NCBI RefSeq assembly: GCF_000026145.1
Contig: NC_009445.1
Coordinates: 4,712,001 to 4,776,000, forward strand
Source: Bradyrhizobium sp. ORS 278
GTDB taxonomy: Bacteria > Pseudomonadota > Alphaproteobacteria > Rhizobiales > Xanthobacteraceae
Direction of reading: 5' to 3'
DNA: 64,000 bases
A program made the position numbers and the translations under genes. Of the stretch, positions 54,020 to 63,392 are shown piece by piece (the first letter of the stretch is position 1; each line of letters opens with the position of its first letter). The notes beneath the pieces are model-generated. The model was given only the letters and a program-made list of their open reading frames with translations. It did no database searches and was not told the origin of the DNA.

Positions 54020-54370
54020 TCAGGCCCGCGCCGCCGCGACGACGGTGACCTCGAGCTTCACATCCGCGATCATCTGCGCCTGCACCGTGGTGCGCACCGG
54101 CAGCGGATCCTTGAAATGCTTGCGATAGGCCGCGTTGTAGTCGGCGAAATCGGCCTTGTCGGCGAGATGCACCATGCAAGACACGACGTCGTCGAGCGAA
54201 AGCCCTTCGCCGGCCAGCGTCTCCGAGATCAGCTTGAACACCAGATCGGTCTGCGCCGTGATGCCCTCGGGAATGCTGCCGTCATCGGCGACCGGCACTT
54301 CGCCCGACAGGAACACGAGACCGCCGGCGCGGCGCACCAGCGAGAACGGCCATGAGTTTGCGTCGGACAT
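54020..54370 (-). CDS. RidA family protein (second copy)
   Basis: A 116-residue RidA: LVRRAGGLVFLSGEVPVADDG, VFKLISETLAGEGLSLDDVVSCMVHLADKADF and the C-terminal LPVRTTVQAQMIADVKLEVTVVAA with the carboxylate-binding Arg (PVRTTV). Its place between the amidase and the DadA-like gene suggests it hydrolyses the reactive imine/enamine made by the dehydrogenase. It is unrelated in position to the RidA gene at 13514. Confidence 0.88.
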   Translation of the reverse strand: MSDANSWPFSLVRRAGGLVFLSGEVPVADDGSIPEGITAQTDLVFKLISETLAGEGLSLDDVVSCMVHLADKADFADYNAAYRKHFKDPLPVRTTVQAQMIADVKLEVTVVAAARA

Positions 54371-54407
54371 TGCTAGCTCCAGAAGACTGTATTGATGATG
54401 CCACGCT

Positions 54408-55904
54408 TCAATCCCAGGCCATGAAGCCGGGCGTCTGCGACAGCGGCGGCAACGCGGCGAGCCTGGTCAGATCCGGCTGCGGACGGCGCAGCTCGGCATC
54501 GCCGGCGAACGCCTGCTCCAGCGCCGCGGCCACGCCGAGCACCAGCGCATCGCCGCCGCGGGGGCCCACGATCTGCAGCCCGAACGGCAGCCCGTTGTTG
54601 TCGACGCCGAGCGGCAGGCTGAGCGCGGGATGCCCCGCGAGCGTCACCGCATAGGCCAGCGCCAGCCAGTGGAAGTAGGACTTGGTCGGCGCGCCGTCGA
54701 TCTCGGCCGGATACAGCTCCGACCAGGGCCGCGGGCTCAGCGTGATGGTCGGACTGATCAGCACGTCGTGCTTCGCGAAGAAACTCTGATAGGCGCGATA
54801 GATCCGGGTCTGGTTGGCCGCGGCGCGCGAAAAATCCGCGAGGCTGTAGGACAGCCCCTCCTCGACATTGGCGCGCACGTTCGGCCCGATCATCTCGGGC
54901 CGCTCGCGATAGTTCTTGCCGTGCTGGGTGAGGAACAGCGACGCGCGCAGCACCGCGAAGGTCTCGTCGGCGCCGCTGCAATCCGGCGCGGCCTCGGCGG
55001 CCTCGGCAAACAGCGGCGCGATGCGCGACACGCGGGCGCGAAAGGCGCGGCGGATCAGTTGCTCGGTCGGCGCGAAATTAAAATCCTCGGTGAAGGCGAG
55101 CCTGAGCTTGCGCAACTCCACCTGCGGCGGCACGGCCCAGCGCGCAGGCTGTCCGCGCACCGCTTCGCCCGGCAGCGTATAGGCGAGCGGATCGCGCACA
55201 TCGTCGCTTGCCATCACCGACAGCATCAGCGCGGTGTCGGCGACGTCGCGCGCCATCGGCCCGTCGGTCGACAGGCACGACCAGCCATGCGCGCGCTTCT
55301 CGCTCGCGACGAGCCCATAGGACGGCCTGAAACCGACGATGCCGCAGAAGCCGGCCGGATTGCGCAAGGAGCCGCCGGTGTCCGAGCCCGAGGCGAGCGG
55401 CGCCATGCCGCAGGCCAGCGCCGCCGCCGAGCCGCCGGAGGAGCCGGCCGCCGAGCGCAGCGTGTCGAACGGATTGCCGGTGGCGCCGAACACGGGATTG
55501 CGGGTATTGCCGCCGGCCGCCCATTCCGGCGTGTTGGTCTTTCCGAAGATGATCGCGCCGGCCGCGCGCAGCCGCGCCACCGACGCCTGGTCGATCGCCG
55601 GAATGTTGCCGGCCAGGATCGGGCTGCCATAGGTCGAGCGCATCCCGGCGGTGTCCTGGGTGTCCTTGATCAGCACCGGCAGGCCGTGCAGCGGACCCTT
55701 GTCCTCGCCGCGGAGAAGCTCCGACTCGGCGCGCCGGGCCGCCGCCCGCGCTCCCGGCTCGTCCAAGGTCACCACCGCGTTGACCGCCGGATTGACCGCG
55801 CCGATCCGCTCCAGGCACGAATCGAGCAGCGCGACTGGCGAGATCGCCTTGAATTTCAGGAGCTTGACCAGCTCATTGGCAGTTTGATCGCAGAGGGCCG
55901 TCAC
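54408..55904 (-). CDS. Amidase signature family enzyme
   Basis: A 498-residue protein with the amidase-signature Ser-cisSer-Lys triad: Lys80 in GLPVLIKDTQDT, Ser155/156 in AAGSSGGSA, and the nucleophile Ser179 in ASGSDTGGSLRNPAGF. The N- and C-terminal parts match the family throughout. The start is a GTG (55904, VTALCDQTANEL). It likely hydrolyses an amide to acid and ammonia or amine; substrate unknown. It is the first gene of the operon amidase-RidA-DadA (gaps 37 and 15 bases), divergent from an XRE-cupin regulator. Confidence 0.9.
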   Translation of the reverse strand: MTALCDQTANELVKLLKFKAISPVALLDSCLERIGAVNPAVNAVVTLDEPGARAAARRAESELLRGEDKGPLHGLPVLIKDTQDTAGMRSTYGSPILAGNIPAIDQASVARLRAAGAIIFGKTNTPEWAAGGNTRNPVFGATGNPFDTLRSAAGSSGGSAAALACGMAPLASGSDTGGSLRNPAGFCGIVGFRPSYGLVASEKRAHGWSCLSTDGPMARDVADTALMLSVMASDDVRDPLAYTLPGEAVRGQPARWAVPPQVELRKLRLAFTEDFNFAPTEQLIRRAFRARVSRIAPLFAEAAEAAPDCSGADETFAVLRASLFLTQHGKNYRERPEMIGPNVRANVEEGLSYSLADFSRAAANQTRIYRAYQSFFAKHDVLISPTITLSPRPWSELYPAEIDGAPTKSYFHWLALAYAVTLAGHPALSLPLGVDNNGLPFGLQIVGPRGGDALVLGVAAALEQAFAGDAELRRPQPDLTRLAALPPLSQTPGFMAWD

Positions 55905-55916
55905 GGAGCACTTCTC

Positions 55917-55931
55917 TTTCCAAATCGGAAA
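55917..55931. promoter_or_regulatory. Dyad in the amidase/regulator intergenic region
   Basis: TTTCC-AAATC-GGAAA is a perfect 5-bp dyad with a 5-base spacer, 12 bases upstream of the amidase start. AT-rich sequence nearby (GCACATAAGAAATGATATGCAC, partly symmetric) suggests overlapping divergent promoters. It could be the operator of the XRE-cupin regulator; that is inference. Confidence 0.4.
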
Positions 55932-56112
55932 ACTATTTAGCACATAAGAAATGATATGCACGAGGCGAAAACGCACAGTTCCACCGCAGTTCATGCATGC
56001 CCATGGACCATGCAGACAGATGATTGATTGTGCTGCGCTTTCGCGCCAGATTGGCGAGCCGGTGAGGCACCGCGACAATGCCGATCCGCTAACGGATTTT
56101 CCGGAGACACAA

Positions 56113-56778
56113 GTGACCGATACCGCCATCAGCGCGCCCGCCGAAGGTCCTCATTCCCAGCTCGGCCAGTGCCTGAAGGCCGCCAGGCAGGCGCGCGGGC
56201 TGACCTTGAAGCAGGTCGCGGAGAAAACGGGCATGGCGCTGTCGACCCTGTCGAAGGTCGAGAACGGCCTGATGTCGCTGACCTACGACAAGCTGCTGCA
56301 GCTCACCTCGGGCCTGCAGATGGACATCGCCGAGCTGTTCAGCCCGGCCGCGCCGCGCCCCGAGCCTGGCCGCCCGGTGACCGCCCGCCGCAGCGTCAGC
56401 CGCGCCGGCCAGGGCCAGATTGTCAGCACCAAATTCTACACCTACACCTATCAATGTACCGACCTGATCGGAAAGCGCATGGTGCCGATGATCACCGAGG
56501 TCCGCGCCCGCACGCTCGACGAGTTCGGCCCCCTGCTCCGCCACAGCGGCGAGGAGTACTTCCTGGTCACCCGCGGCACCATCGCCGTGCACACCGAGTT
56601 CTACGCGCCGGAGATCCTGCACGAAGGCGACGGCATCTACCTCGACAGCACCATGGGCCACGCCTACCTCAACGCCGGCGAAGCGGCCTCGGCGCAGGGC
56701 GTGTGCCTCTGCACCAGCGAGCAGGCGGATCTGTTCGAGCAGTTGCACCGGATCGCGAAGAGGGATGCGGTGGAGTGA
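56113..56778 (+). CDS. XRE-family regulator with C-terminal cupin
   Basis: A 221-residue protein. An N-terminal HTH (about 10-70) contains CLKAARQARGLTLKQVAEKTGMALSTLSKVENGLMSLTYDKLLQL. The C-terminal cupin (about 110-215) has LLRHSGEEYFLVTRGTIAVHTEFY and EGDGIYLDSTMGHAYLNAG. This is the usual form of small-molecule-sensing regulators of catabolic clusters. The start is a GTG at 56113 with GGAGACACAA ahead; the frame is open upstream without HTH similarity. It is divergent from the amidase-RidA-DadA genes and is the likely local regulator. Confidence 0.85.
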   Translation: MTDTAISAPAEGPHSQLGQCLKAARQARGLTLKQVAEKTGMALSTLSKVENGLMSLTYDKLLQLTSGLQMDIAELFSPAAPRPEPGRPVTARRSVSRAGQGQIVSTKFYTYTYQCTDLIGKRMVPMITEVRARTLDEFGPLLRHSGEEYFLVTRGTIAVHTEFYAPEILHEGDGIYLDSTMGHAYLNAGEAASAQGVCLCTSEQADLFEQLHRIAKRDAVE

Positions 56779-56860
56779 AGGGATGGCGCGGCGTTGCAGG
56801 GCTGACTGCCGACCGCTATGTTGGACAGAAGCGCTTTTTGTTCAACAGGACCTCACGCTC

Positions 56861-57220
56861 ATGACCAAGGGACGATCCCCTCGATCTCGGATCCGCGGGC
56901 ATAGACGGGGCGCGAGTGGCTCCACGCGGCAGGTCACGCCGCGCGAGCTTACGCCAAAGTCACGTGTGGGACGCGAGACACGTGTGGAGGCGGTCATGCG
57001 GGCCGCCGAACAGTCCGGCCTCCTGAAGGACAAAGCCGGCCGTATCGGCGGCCGCGTAAGTTCTGCGCTCGTGAGACAGGCCAAACGGCAAACGGGGATC
57101 GAGACCGATACGGACCTGATCGAGTTTGCCTTGGCGACAATTGCGCTCGAAGACAATTTCGCCGATGTGTTCAGGCAGGCGCGCGGCAAAGTGGACCCGA
57201 AACTGAAGTTAGGTTTTTGA
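56861..57220 (+). CDS. RHH-like antitoxin of a VapBC-type pair
   Basis: A 119-residue protein. The N-terminus is basic, low-complexity DNA-binding-like sequence. The middle has GGRVSSALVRQAKRQTGIETDTDLIEFALATIA, which has the strand-helix-helix pattern of ribbon-helix-helix antitoxins such as VapB. The tail is DNFADVFRQARGKVDPKLKLGF. The stop codon's last base is two bases before the toxin's GTG start, so translation is coupled. It is longer than most VapB proteins and not a textbook match, so the class is inferred from the partner. The start at 56861 has ACAGGA 10 bases ahead. Confidence 0.65.
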   Translation: MTKGRSPRSRIRGHRRGASGSTRQVTPRELTPKSRVGRETRVEAVMRAAEQSGLLKDKAGRIGGRVSSALVRQAKRQTGIETDTDLIEFALATIALEDNFADVFRQARGKVDPKLKLGF

Positions 57221-57221
57221 T

Positions 57222-57803
57222 GTGGCGGCGTTCAACTTCGACGCCGCACGACGGTGGGCACGGTTCGATCCCCAACGGACACTGCCCCGCCGGCGCGACG
57301 ACCAGCTTCCCTTCCTCGACGACTGCCCGATCGCCGGACAAGGACTTCTGCTCGACACCTGTGTCTATATCGACCAGATGCAGAATCGGTCGCCTGCGAT
57401 CCTCGACGACGTGATCGCGCATCGGCAGGTCAATCATTCGACGGTTGCTGTTCAGGAGCTGATGCACACGGTCGGCGTTCTGAATCCTTCCGACCCGCGC
57501 ACGGCGCTCGTCGTCACTGTGATCCGAGAACAGATCCAGGCCATGCCGCCGCATCGCATCTTTGTACCCGATGGCGACATTCTCGGACGCGCCGCGCTGT
57601 TATCCGGCATTCTTTGTCGCCTTCAGGGCTACGAGAGGGACAGCAAGCTCCGCGCACTCCAAGACTGCGTGTTGTTGCTGCAAGCCCAAAAACTGGGCCT
57701 CGTCGTTCTGACCGCAAACGTTGCTGACTACGACCCGCTTTTGCAGCTCGTCCCCGCGGCACGAGCGCTCTTTTATAGGCGACGCGAGTCTCATCGGACC
57801 TGA
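57222..57803 (+). CDS. PIN-domain toxin (VapC-like)
   Basis: A 193-residue protein. The N-terminal ~40 residues are an unusual extension. The PIN fold then carries the four acidic residues: LLLDTCVYID (Asp), VAVQELMHTVG (Glu), LRALQDCVLLLQA (Asp), and VLTANVADYDPLLQL (Asp). PIN toxins are Mg-dependent RNases, often against tRNA or 23S rRNA. It starts with a GTG next to the antitoxin stop. Its last 13 bases overlap the end of the convergent epimerase-like gene. Confidence 0.8.
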   Translation: MAAFNFDAARRWARFDPQRTLPRRRDDQLPFLDDCPIAGQGLLLDTCVYIDQMQNRSPAILDDVIAHRQVNHSTVAVQELMHTVGVLNPSDPRTALVVTVIREQIQAMPPHRIFVPDGDILGRAALLSGILCRLQGYERDSKLRALQDCVLLLQAQKLGLVVLTANVADYDPLLQLVPAARALFYRRRESHRT

Positions 57804-58807
57804 GCATCATGGCTTGGTCCGTGTCTGGGAACGATGAGTTCATCCAGTCCTCTCAGCGCCGCCCTCACCGCCTCATCCAGTGCCGTATGCGGCTCTGCCG
57901 CGAGCAACCCGACCAGCCGGTCATTGTTTAGCGCGAGGCTCTGCGTCCACAGCCACCTCATCTCAAGCGCCTCGCGCATGAAGCCGACGAATGGCGCGGC
58001 GAGCCAGAGGATGATCCAGGGGAACGGCTTCACCGGCAGATCAGGCCGGCCGAGGACACGTCGCACCGCATCCGTCATGTCGTGGCCCGTCGCATCGTAG
58101 TGGCCGGCGAAATTCAGCATCGTGTAGGCTGGCAGCTCCGCGCGGATGTCGACGAGCCGCGCAAACGTCTCGGCGAGATCCGGCACATAGGCCCAGGCAT
58201 GCCCGATGCCGGGTCGTGTCAGGCGCTGAACGGATGTCGCGGCCATGCCGCCCTTCGCCAGCGCCTGCGCGAACCAGGAATTCGTCACGCCGGGGCCGAA
58301 GAAGTCGCCGGCCCTGAGGGCGATGACGCGGACGCCGTGGTCGCGCGCCGCCTGCTCCAGCATCTCCTCCATCTCCAGCCGCACCCGGCCCTTGCGCGTC
58401 GTCGGCCGGCGCGGCGTAGACTCGCTGACAACCGCCGGCGATGCTGACGAGTAGACGTAGACATTGCCCGGAAACAGGATTGTCGCGCCGACGGCTTTCG
58501 CCGCCGCAATGGTGTTGGCGAGCATCGGCAGCGCCTCCTCGCGCCAGCGCGCATAGCCGGGCGGATTGACGCCGTGGACGATCAGGCTGGCCCCCTCGGC
58601 GGCCGCGCGCACGGAGGCTGCGTCGCGCGCATCGCCGTCACGCCAGTCGACGGGAAAGGCGAGCGACGGCCGGTCTGCGGCCGGGCGGCGGGTCAGCGCG
58701 CGGATGGCGAAGCCGCGCCGCGCCAGGCTCGCCGCGATGGCGCCGCCGATCGCGCCGGTCAGGCCGAGAACCAAGGCGGTCGGGGTGGTCGATGTGGTGT
58801 CGGACAT
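57791..58807 (-). CDS. NAD(P)-dependent epimerase/oxidoreductase-like protein
   Basis: A 338-residue short-chain-dehydrogenase/NDP-sugar-epimerase-like protein. The N-terminal Rossmann fold has LVLGLTGAIGGAIAASLARRGFAIRALTRR with the GxxGxxG nucleotide motif. Later segments VDWRDGDARDAASVRAAAEGASLIVHGVNPPG and FPGNVYVYSS follow the extended-SDR pattern, but YxxxK is not obvious. The function is unknown. The start at 58807 is the ATG with MSDTTST. It is divergent from a LysR regulator that probably controls it. Confidence 0.78.
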   Translation of the reverse strand: MSDTTSTTPTALVLGLTGAIGGAIAASLARRGFAIRALTRRPAADRPSLAFPVDWRDGDARDAASVRAAAEGASLIVHGVNPPGYARWREEALPMLANTIAAAKAVGATILFPGNVYVYSSASPAVVSESTPRRPTTRKGRVRLEMEEMLEQAARDHGVRVIALRAGDFFGPGVTNSWFAQALAKGGMAATSVQRLTRPGIGHAWAYVPDLAETFARLVDIRAELPAYTMLNFAGHYDATGHDMTDAVRRVLGRPDLPVKPFPWIILWLAAPFVGFMREALEMRWLWTQSLALNNDRLVGLLAAEPHTALDEAVRAALRGLDELIVPRHGPSHDAQVR

Positions 58808-58896
58808 GGCTGATCTCCTTGCTGTGTCCAGCAAGCTGGACCGGCCGTCGCAAAACGAAAATTGCCAAACATTCTTTAGCCGCTATACATTTTCTT

Positions 58897-59802
58897 ATGC
58901 ACGAGATCTCCGACTGGAGCCTGTTGCGCTCCTTCCTGGCCGTGGTCCGGCGCGGCAGCCTGTCCGCCGCGGCGCGCGCGACCGGGCTGACGCAGCCGAC
59001 GGTCGGCCGTCACATCGACGAGCTGGAAGCCGGCCTCGGCGTCGCCCTGTTCACCCGCTCGCAGGCCGGCCTGCTGCCGACCGAGTCGGCCACGGCGCTG
59101 CTGCCGCATGCCGAGGCGATGGAAGCGGCGTTCGCCGCGCTGGTCCGGACCGCAAAAACCGGCGGCGATGCGCAACAGCCGCGCGGCGTGGTCAGGATCT
59201 CGGCGAGCGAGATCGTCGGCACCTTCGTGCTGCCGCCGATCCTCGCCGGCATCCGCCACCGCTTTCCCGAGATCGTCATCGAGCTCGTGCTCAACAACCG
59301 CACCGACGACCTGCTGCGGCGCGACGCCGACATCGCGGTGCGGATGATCCGGCCCAAGCAGGACGGCCTCGTCGCCCGCCGCATCGGCAGCGTTCCGCTC
59401 GGCCTGTATGCCCATCGCGACTACGTCGCCCGCTTCGGCCTGCCCGACACGATCGAACAGCTCGGCGCGCACCACATCATCGGCTTCGACCGCGACGATC
59501 ATTCCGCGCGCTCGGTCGCGAGCTCACAGCTGCCGATCTCGCGCGAGCTCTTCTCCTATCGCACCGACTCCGACGTCGCCCAGGTGACCGCGATCGAAGC
59601 CGGCCTAGGCATCGGCGGCATGCAGAAAGCCATGGCGAGGCGCAATCCCGCGCTGCTCCCGGTGCTCGCCGGCCAGATCGCCTTTGAGCTCGATTGCTGG
59701 CTCGCCGTGCACGAGGACCAGAAGGACTCCCCGCCGATCCGCGTGATGGTCGATGGACTGGCCGAGGGGCTGGCGCGATGGGTCAGCGAGGGCAGCCGGT
59801 GA
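58897..59802 (+). CDS. LysR-family transcriptional regulator
   Basis: A 301-residue LysR protein. The N-terminal winged HTH is clear: FLAVVRRGSLSAAARATGLTQPTVGRHIDELEAGLGVALFTRSQAGLLPTE. The C-terminal co-inducer domain includes VLPPILAGIRHRFPEIVIELVLNN. It is divergent from the SDR-like gene with about 90 bases between, and probably regulates it and itself. The start ATG at 58897 fits the usual LysR length. Confidence 0.88.
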   Translation: MHEISDWSLLRSFLAVVRRGSLSAAARATGLTQPTVGRHIDELEAGLGVALFTRSQAGLLPTESATALLPHAEAMEAAFAALVRTAKTGGDAQQPRGVVRISASEIVGTFVLPPILAGIRHRFPEIVIELVLNNRTDDLLRRDADIAVRMIRPKQDGLVARRIGSVPLGLYAHRDYVARFGLPDTIEQLGAHHIIGFDRDDHSARSVASSQLPISRELFSYRTDSDVAQVTAIEAGLGIGGMQKAMARRNPALLPVLAGQIAFELDCWLAVHEDQKDSPPIRVMVDGLAEGLARWVSEGSR

Positions 59803-59885
59803 CGGCGGAGACGCGCCGCGTGGCGCGCCTTGTTTCGTCCGCGCGCAACGATGCAAGCGCCGGCTGATCTCCCATGCCGCTCGGC

Positions 59886-60230
59886 CTATTTGCCGTCGTC
59901 GAGATGCACCAGCACTGCGGCATTGGCGATGATGATCGCATCGCTGCCAGCCTCCGCCGGAATTTCCAGCCCGCCCTTCACGGCGGTGACGGTCACCGTG
60001 CCATAGGGCAGCTCCTTGGCGACCGCCGCCGTGTCGACGGCCTCCGGATACGGCACGCCGATGGTGACGTCGACCAGCATGTCCTGCGGCGTCTTGCCGA
60101 CCATGCGGAAGAAGCCGAGGCTGGAATGGCGGATCGCATCCGACACCGCGCGCTTCGCGGCCTTGGTGGCATCGCGGCCATGGACGTCGACTCCCATGCC
60201 CATCTCGGTGATACAGCGAATGCGCGCCAT
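59886..60230 (-). CDS. Lin0512 family protein
   Basis: A 114-residue protein: MARIRCITEMGMGVDVHGRDATKAAKRAVSDAIRHSSLGFFRM, then VDVTIGVPYPEAVDTAAVAKELPYGTVTVTAVKGGLEIPAE and a C-terminal IANAAVLVHLDDGK. This is the full Lin0512 pattern, a small family of unknown function sometimes found with amidohydrolases. The family start lies at 60230. It is divergent from eutB; a functional link is not shown. Confidence 0.82.
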   Translation of the reverse strand: MARIRCITEMGMGVDVHGRDATKAAKRAVSDAIRHSSLGFFRMVGKTPQDMLVDVTIGVPYPEAVDTAAVAKELPYGTVTVTAVKGGLEIPAEAGSDAIIIANAAVLVHLDDGK

Positions 60231-60487
60231 GGCGGTGGTCCTCGAATTGCGTTGTTTGGCCCGCGACCTTAGCCGAGCGCACGACCGGCGCAACCCGGCA
60301 GACACCAGTGTTGCCGAGACGAAGAATGGTCATCGAAGGCGGGCATATATCGTGCATGATGATGCTCTGAAACGCCCCAGGAAAAGACCCTCGCGATGAC
60401 GTCCACTTGCGCCTCTCCTGGTCCGAAAATTCATTCGGTCGATCCGGCCGCCAGCGCTACCTCTCATCATCATCGAGGAGACCATTG

Positions 60488-61873
60488 ATGGGCTTTTCAC
60501 ACACGCTGGGCGGCACGACCTATCGCTTCGACGACCTCAGGACCCTGCTGGCGAAGGCGACGCCGCTGCGCTCGGGCGACGTGCTCGCGGGTCTCGCCGC
60601 GCAGGATGCGGCCGAGCGCGTCGCGGCGCGGATGGCGCTGGCCGATCTGCCGCTGCGGCATTTCCTGAACGAGGCGGTCATTCCCTACGAGAGCGACGAG
60701 GTCACGCGGCTGATCGTCGATCAGCACGACGGCGCTGCATTCGCTGCCATCGCTAGTCTCACAGTCGGCTCGTTCCGCGAATGGCTGCTGTCGGATGCGA
60801 CCGATGCGACGATGCTGGCAGCGGTGTCGCTGGGCCTGACTCCGGAGATGGTCGCGGCCGTCTGCAAGATCATGCGGCTGCAGGACCTCGTCACCGTCGC
60901 CGCGAAATGCGAGGTGATCACGCGCTTCCGCTGCACCATCGGACTGAAGGGAACGATGTCGACGCGGCTGCAGCCCAACCATCCGCTCGACGATCCCAAG
61001 GGTGTCGCGGCGTCGATCCTGGACGGGCTAATGTATGGCGTCGGTGATGCGACCATCGGCATGAATCCGGCGAGCGACGACGTCGACACGATGGTGCGGC
61101 TGCTCGACATGATCGAGACGTTGCGGCTGGCGTCCGATGCGCCGATCCAGTCCTGCGTGCTGGCCCACGTCACCACCGCGCTGAAGGCGATCGAGCGCCG
61201 CGCGCCGGTCGACTTGGTGTTCCAGTCGCTGGCGGGCACGGAGGAAGCCAATCGCGGCTTTGGCATTACGCTGGCGTTGCTCGACGAGGCACTCGCCGCC
61301 GCCAACAGTCTTCAGCGCTGCCCCGCTGGCGGCAATGTGATGTATTTCGAGACCGGCCAAGGCAGCGAGCTGTCGTCCTCGGGCCATTGCGGCGTTGATC
61401 AGCAGACCCTGGAGGCCCGCTGCTACGCGGTCGCGCGACGCTACCGGCCGCTGCTGGTCAACACGGTCGTCGGCTTCATCGGCCCCGAATATCTCTACGA
61501 CGGCAAGCAGATCATCCGCGCGGGGCTGGAGGATCATTTCTGCGGCAAGCTGCTGGGACTGCCGATGGGCTGCGACGTCTGCTATACAAATCACGCCGAG
61601 GCCGATCAGGATGACATGGATGCACTGCTGACCTTGCTCGGCATCGCCGGCTGCACGTACATCATGGGCGTGCCCGGCGCCGACGACATCATGCTGAACT
61701 ATCAAAGCACCTCGTTCCACGACGCGCTGTATGTGCGGAAGGTGCTCGGCAAGCGCGCGGCGCCGGAGTTCGAGGCGTGGCTCGCGGCGACCGGCATCAG
61801 CGACGCCAAGGGCGAGCTGCGCTTCGAGCCGGAGCGGCTGATGCCGGCACTGCCGCTGCTGGGAGCCGAATGA
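60488..61873 (+). CDS. eutB: Ethanolamine ammonia-lyase large subunit
   Basis: A 461-residue TIM-barrel subunit that binds adenosylcobalamin and ethanolamine and gives acetaldehyde and ammonia. Segments: LADLPLRHFLNEAVIPYESDEVTRLI, RFRCTIGLKGTMSTRLQPNHPLDDP, MYFETGQGSELSSSGHCGVDQQTLEARCYA, LLGLPMGCDVCYTNHAEADQDDMD. The ATG has CGAGGAGACCATTG ahead; an open frame upstream is not family-like. The next gene, eutC, overlaps the stop (ATGA). No eut microcompartment genes or EutA reactivase are visible here. Confidence 0.95.
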   Translation: MGFSHTLGGTTYRFDDLRTLLAKATPLRSGDVLAGLAAQDAAERVAARMALADLPLRHFLNEAVIPYESDEVTRLIVDQHDGAAFAAIASLTVGSFREWLLSDATDATMLAAVSLGLTPEMVAAVCKIMRLQDLVTVAAKCEVITRFRCTIGLKGTMSTRLQPNHPLDDPKGVAASILDGLMYGVGDATIGMNPASDDVDTMVRLLDMIETLRLASDAPIQSCVLAHVTTALKAIERRAPVDLVFQSLAGTEEANRGFGITLALLDEALAAANSLQRCPAGGNVMYFETGQGSELSSSGHCGVDQQTLEARCYAVARRYRPLLVNTVVGFIGPEYLYDGKQIIRAGLEDHFCGKLLGLPMGCDVCYTNHAEADQDDMDALLTLLGIAGCTYIMGVPGADDIMLNYQSTSFHDALYVRKVLGKRAAPEFEAWLAATGISDAKGELRFEPERLMPALPLLGAE

Positions 61874-62658
61874 TGAACGGCGTGGAGAACAAGGCGCCCG
61901 CAACCTCATCCGCGGACGACTGGACCTGGCTGTCGCGCTACACCGAGGCCCGCATCGCGCTCGGCCGCTGCGGCCCGGGCGTGCCGACATCGGCGCATCT
62001 CGGCTTCCAGGCCGCGCATGCCGAGGCTCGCGACGCCGTGCTGAAGCCGTTCGACGCGGAACAATTGGCCGCTGACGCCACCGCGCGCGGCTGGCCGGCG
62101 CTCGCCGTGCACAGCCGCGCCGCCGATCGCGCCACCTATCTGCAGCGACCCGACGAGGGCCGCCTGCTCTCGCCGGCGTCGGAAGCACTGCTGTCCGAGC
62201 CGCGCGCGCCGGCCGACATCGTACTTGTGGTGGCTGACGGATTGAGCAGCCGCGCAGTGCAGGTCAACGCCCTGCCCGTGCTGGACACGCTGATGCCGCT
62301 GCTTGCGGCAACCGGACGGCGACTGTCGCCGATCATCATTGCGTCGCAGGGACGCGTCGCGCTCGCCGATCACGTCGGCGAACTGTTCGGGGCGTCAGCC
62401 TCGATCATCCTGATCGGGGAACGGCCGGGATTGAGCGCGGCGGATTCACTCGGCCTTTACCTGACCTGGATGCCGCGCCGCGGCCGCGTCGATAGCGAGC
62501 GCAACTGCATCTCCAATGTCCGCCACGGCGGTCTCGCGCCGGACGACGCGGCGAAGCAGAGCGCGGAGCTGATCGCGCGGATGTTCCAGCACCAGGCGGC
62601 AGGTGTCAGCCTCGCACGGCTGCCACAACTGCCAGCACTGGAGGATGGCAGCTCCTGA
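61870..62658 (+). CDS. eutC: Ethanolamine ammonia-lyase small subunit
   Basis: A 262-residue subunit that completes the cobalamin site of EutBC: YTEARIALGRCGPGVPTSAHLGFQAAHAEARDAV, then IVLVVADGLSSRAVQVNALP and LYLTWMPRRGRVDSERNCISNVRHGGLAPDDAA. The first two codons are ATGATG, the first overlapping the eutB stop. It is convergent with livF at its 3' end (14 bases). Confidence 0.95.
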   Translation: MMNGVENKAPATSSADDWTWLSRYTEARIALGRCGPGVPTSAHLGFQAAHAEARDAVLKPFDAEQLAADATARGWPALAVHSRAADRATYLQRPDEGRLLSPASEALLSEPRAPADIVLVVADGLSSRAVQVNALPVLDTLMPLLAATGRRLSPIIIASQGRVALADHVGELFGASASIILIGERPGLSAADSLGLYLTWMPRRGRVDSERNCISNVRHGGLAPDDAAKQSAELIARMFQHQAAGVSLARLPQLPALEDGSS

Positions 62659-62672
62659 TCATGGAAAGACCA

Positions 62673-63384
<712 letters not shown>

Positions 63385-63392
<8 letters not shown>

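Noticed and set aside
60231..60487. Cobalamin riboswitch before eutB
   Set aside because: I could not find a B12-box-like sequence in this 257-base region, and it is short for such an element.
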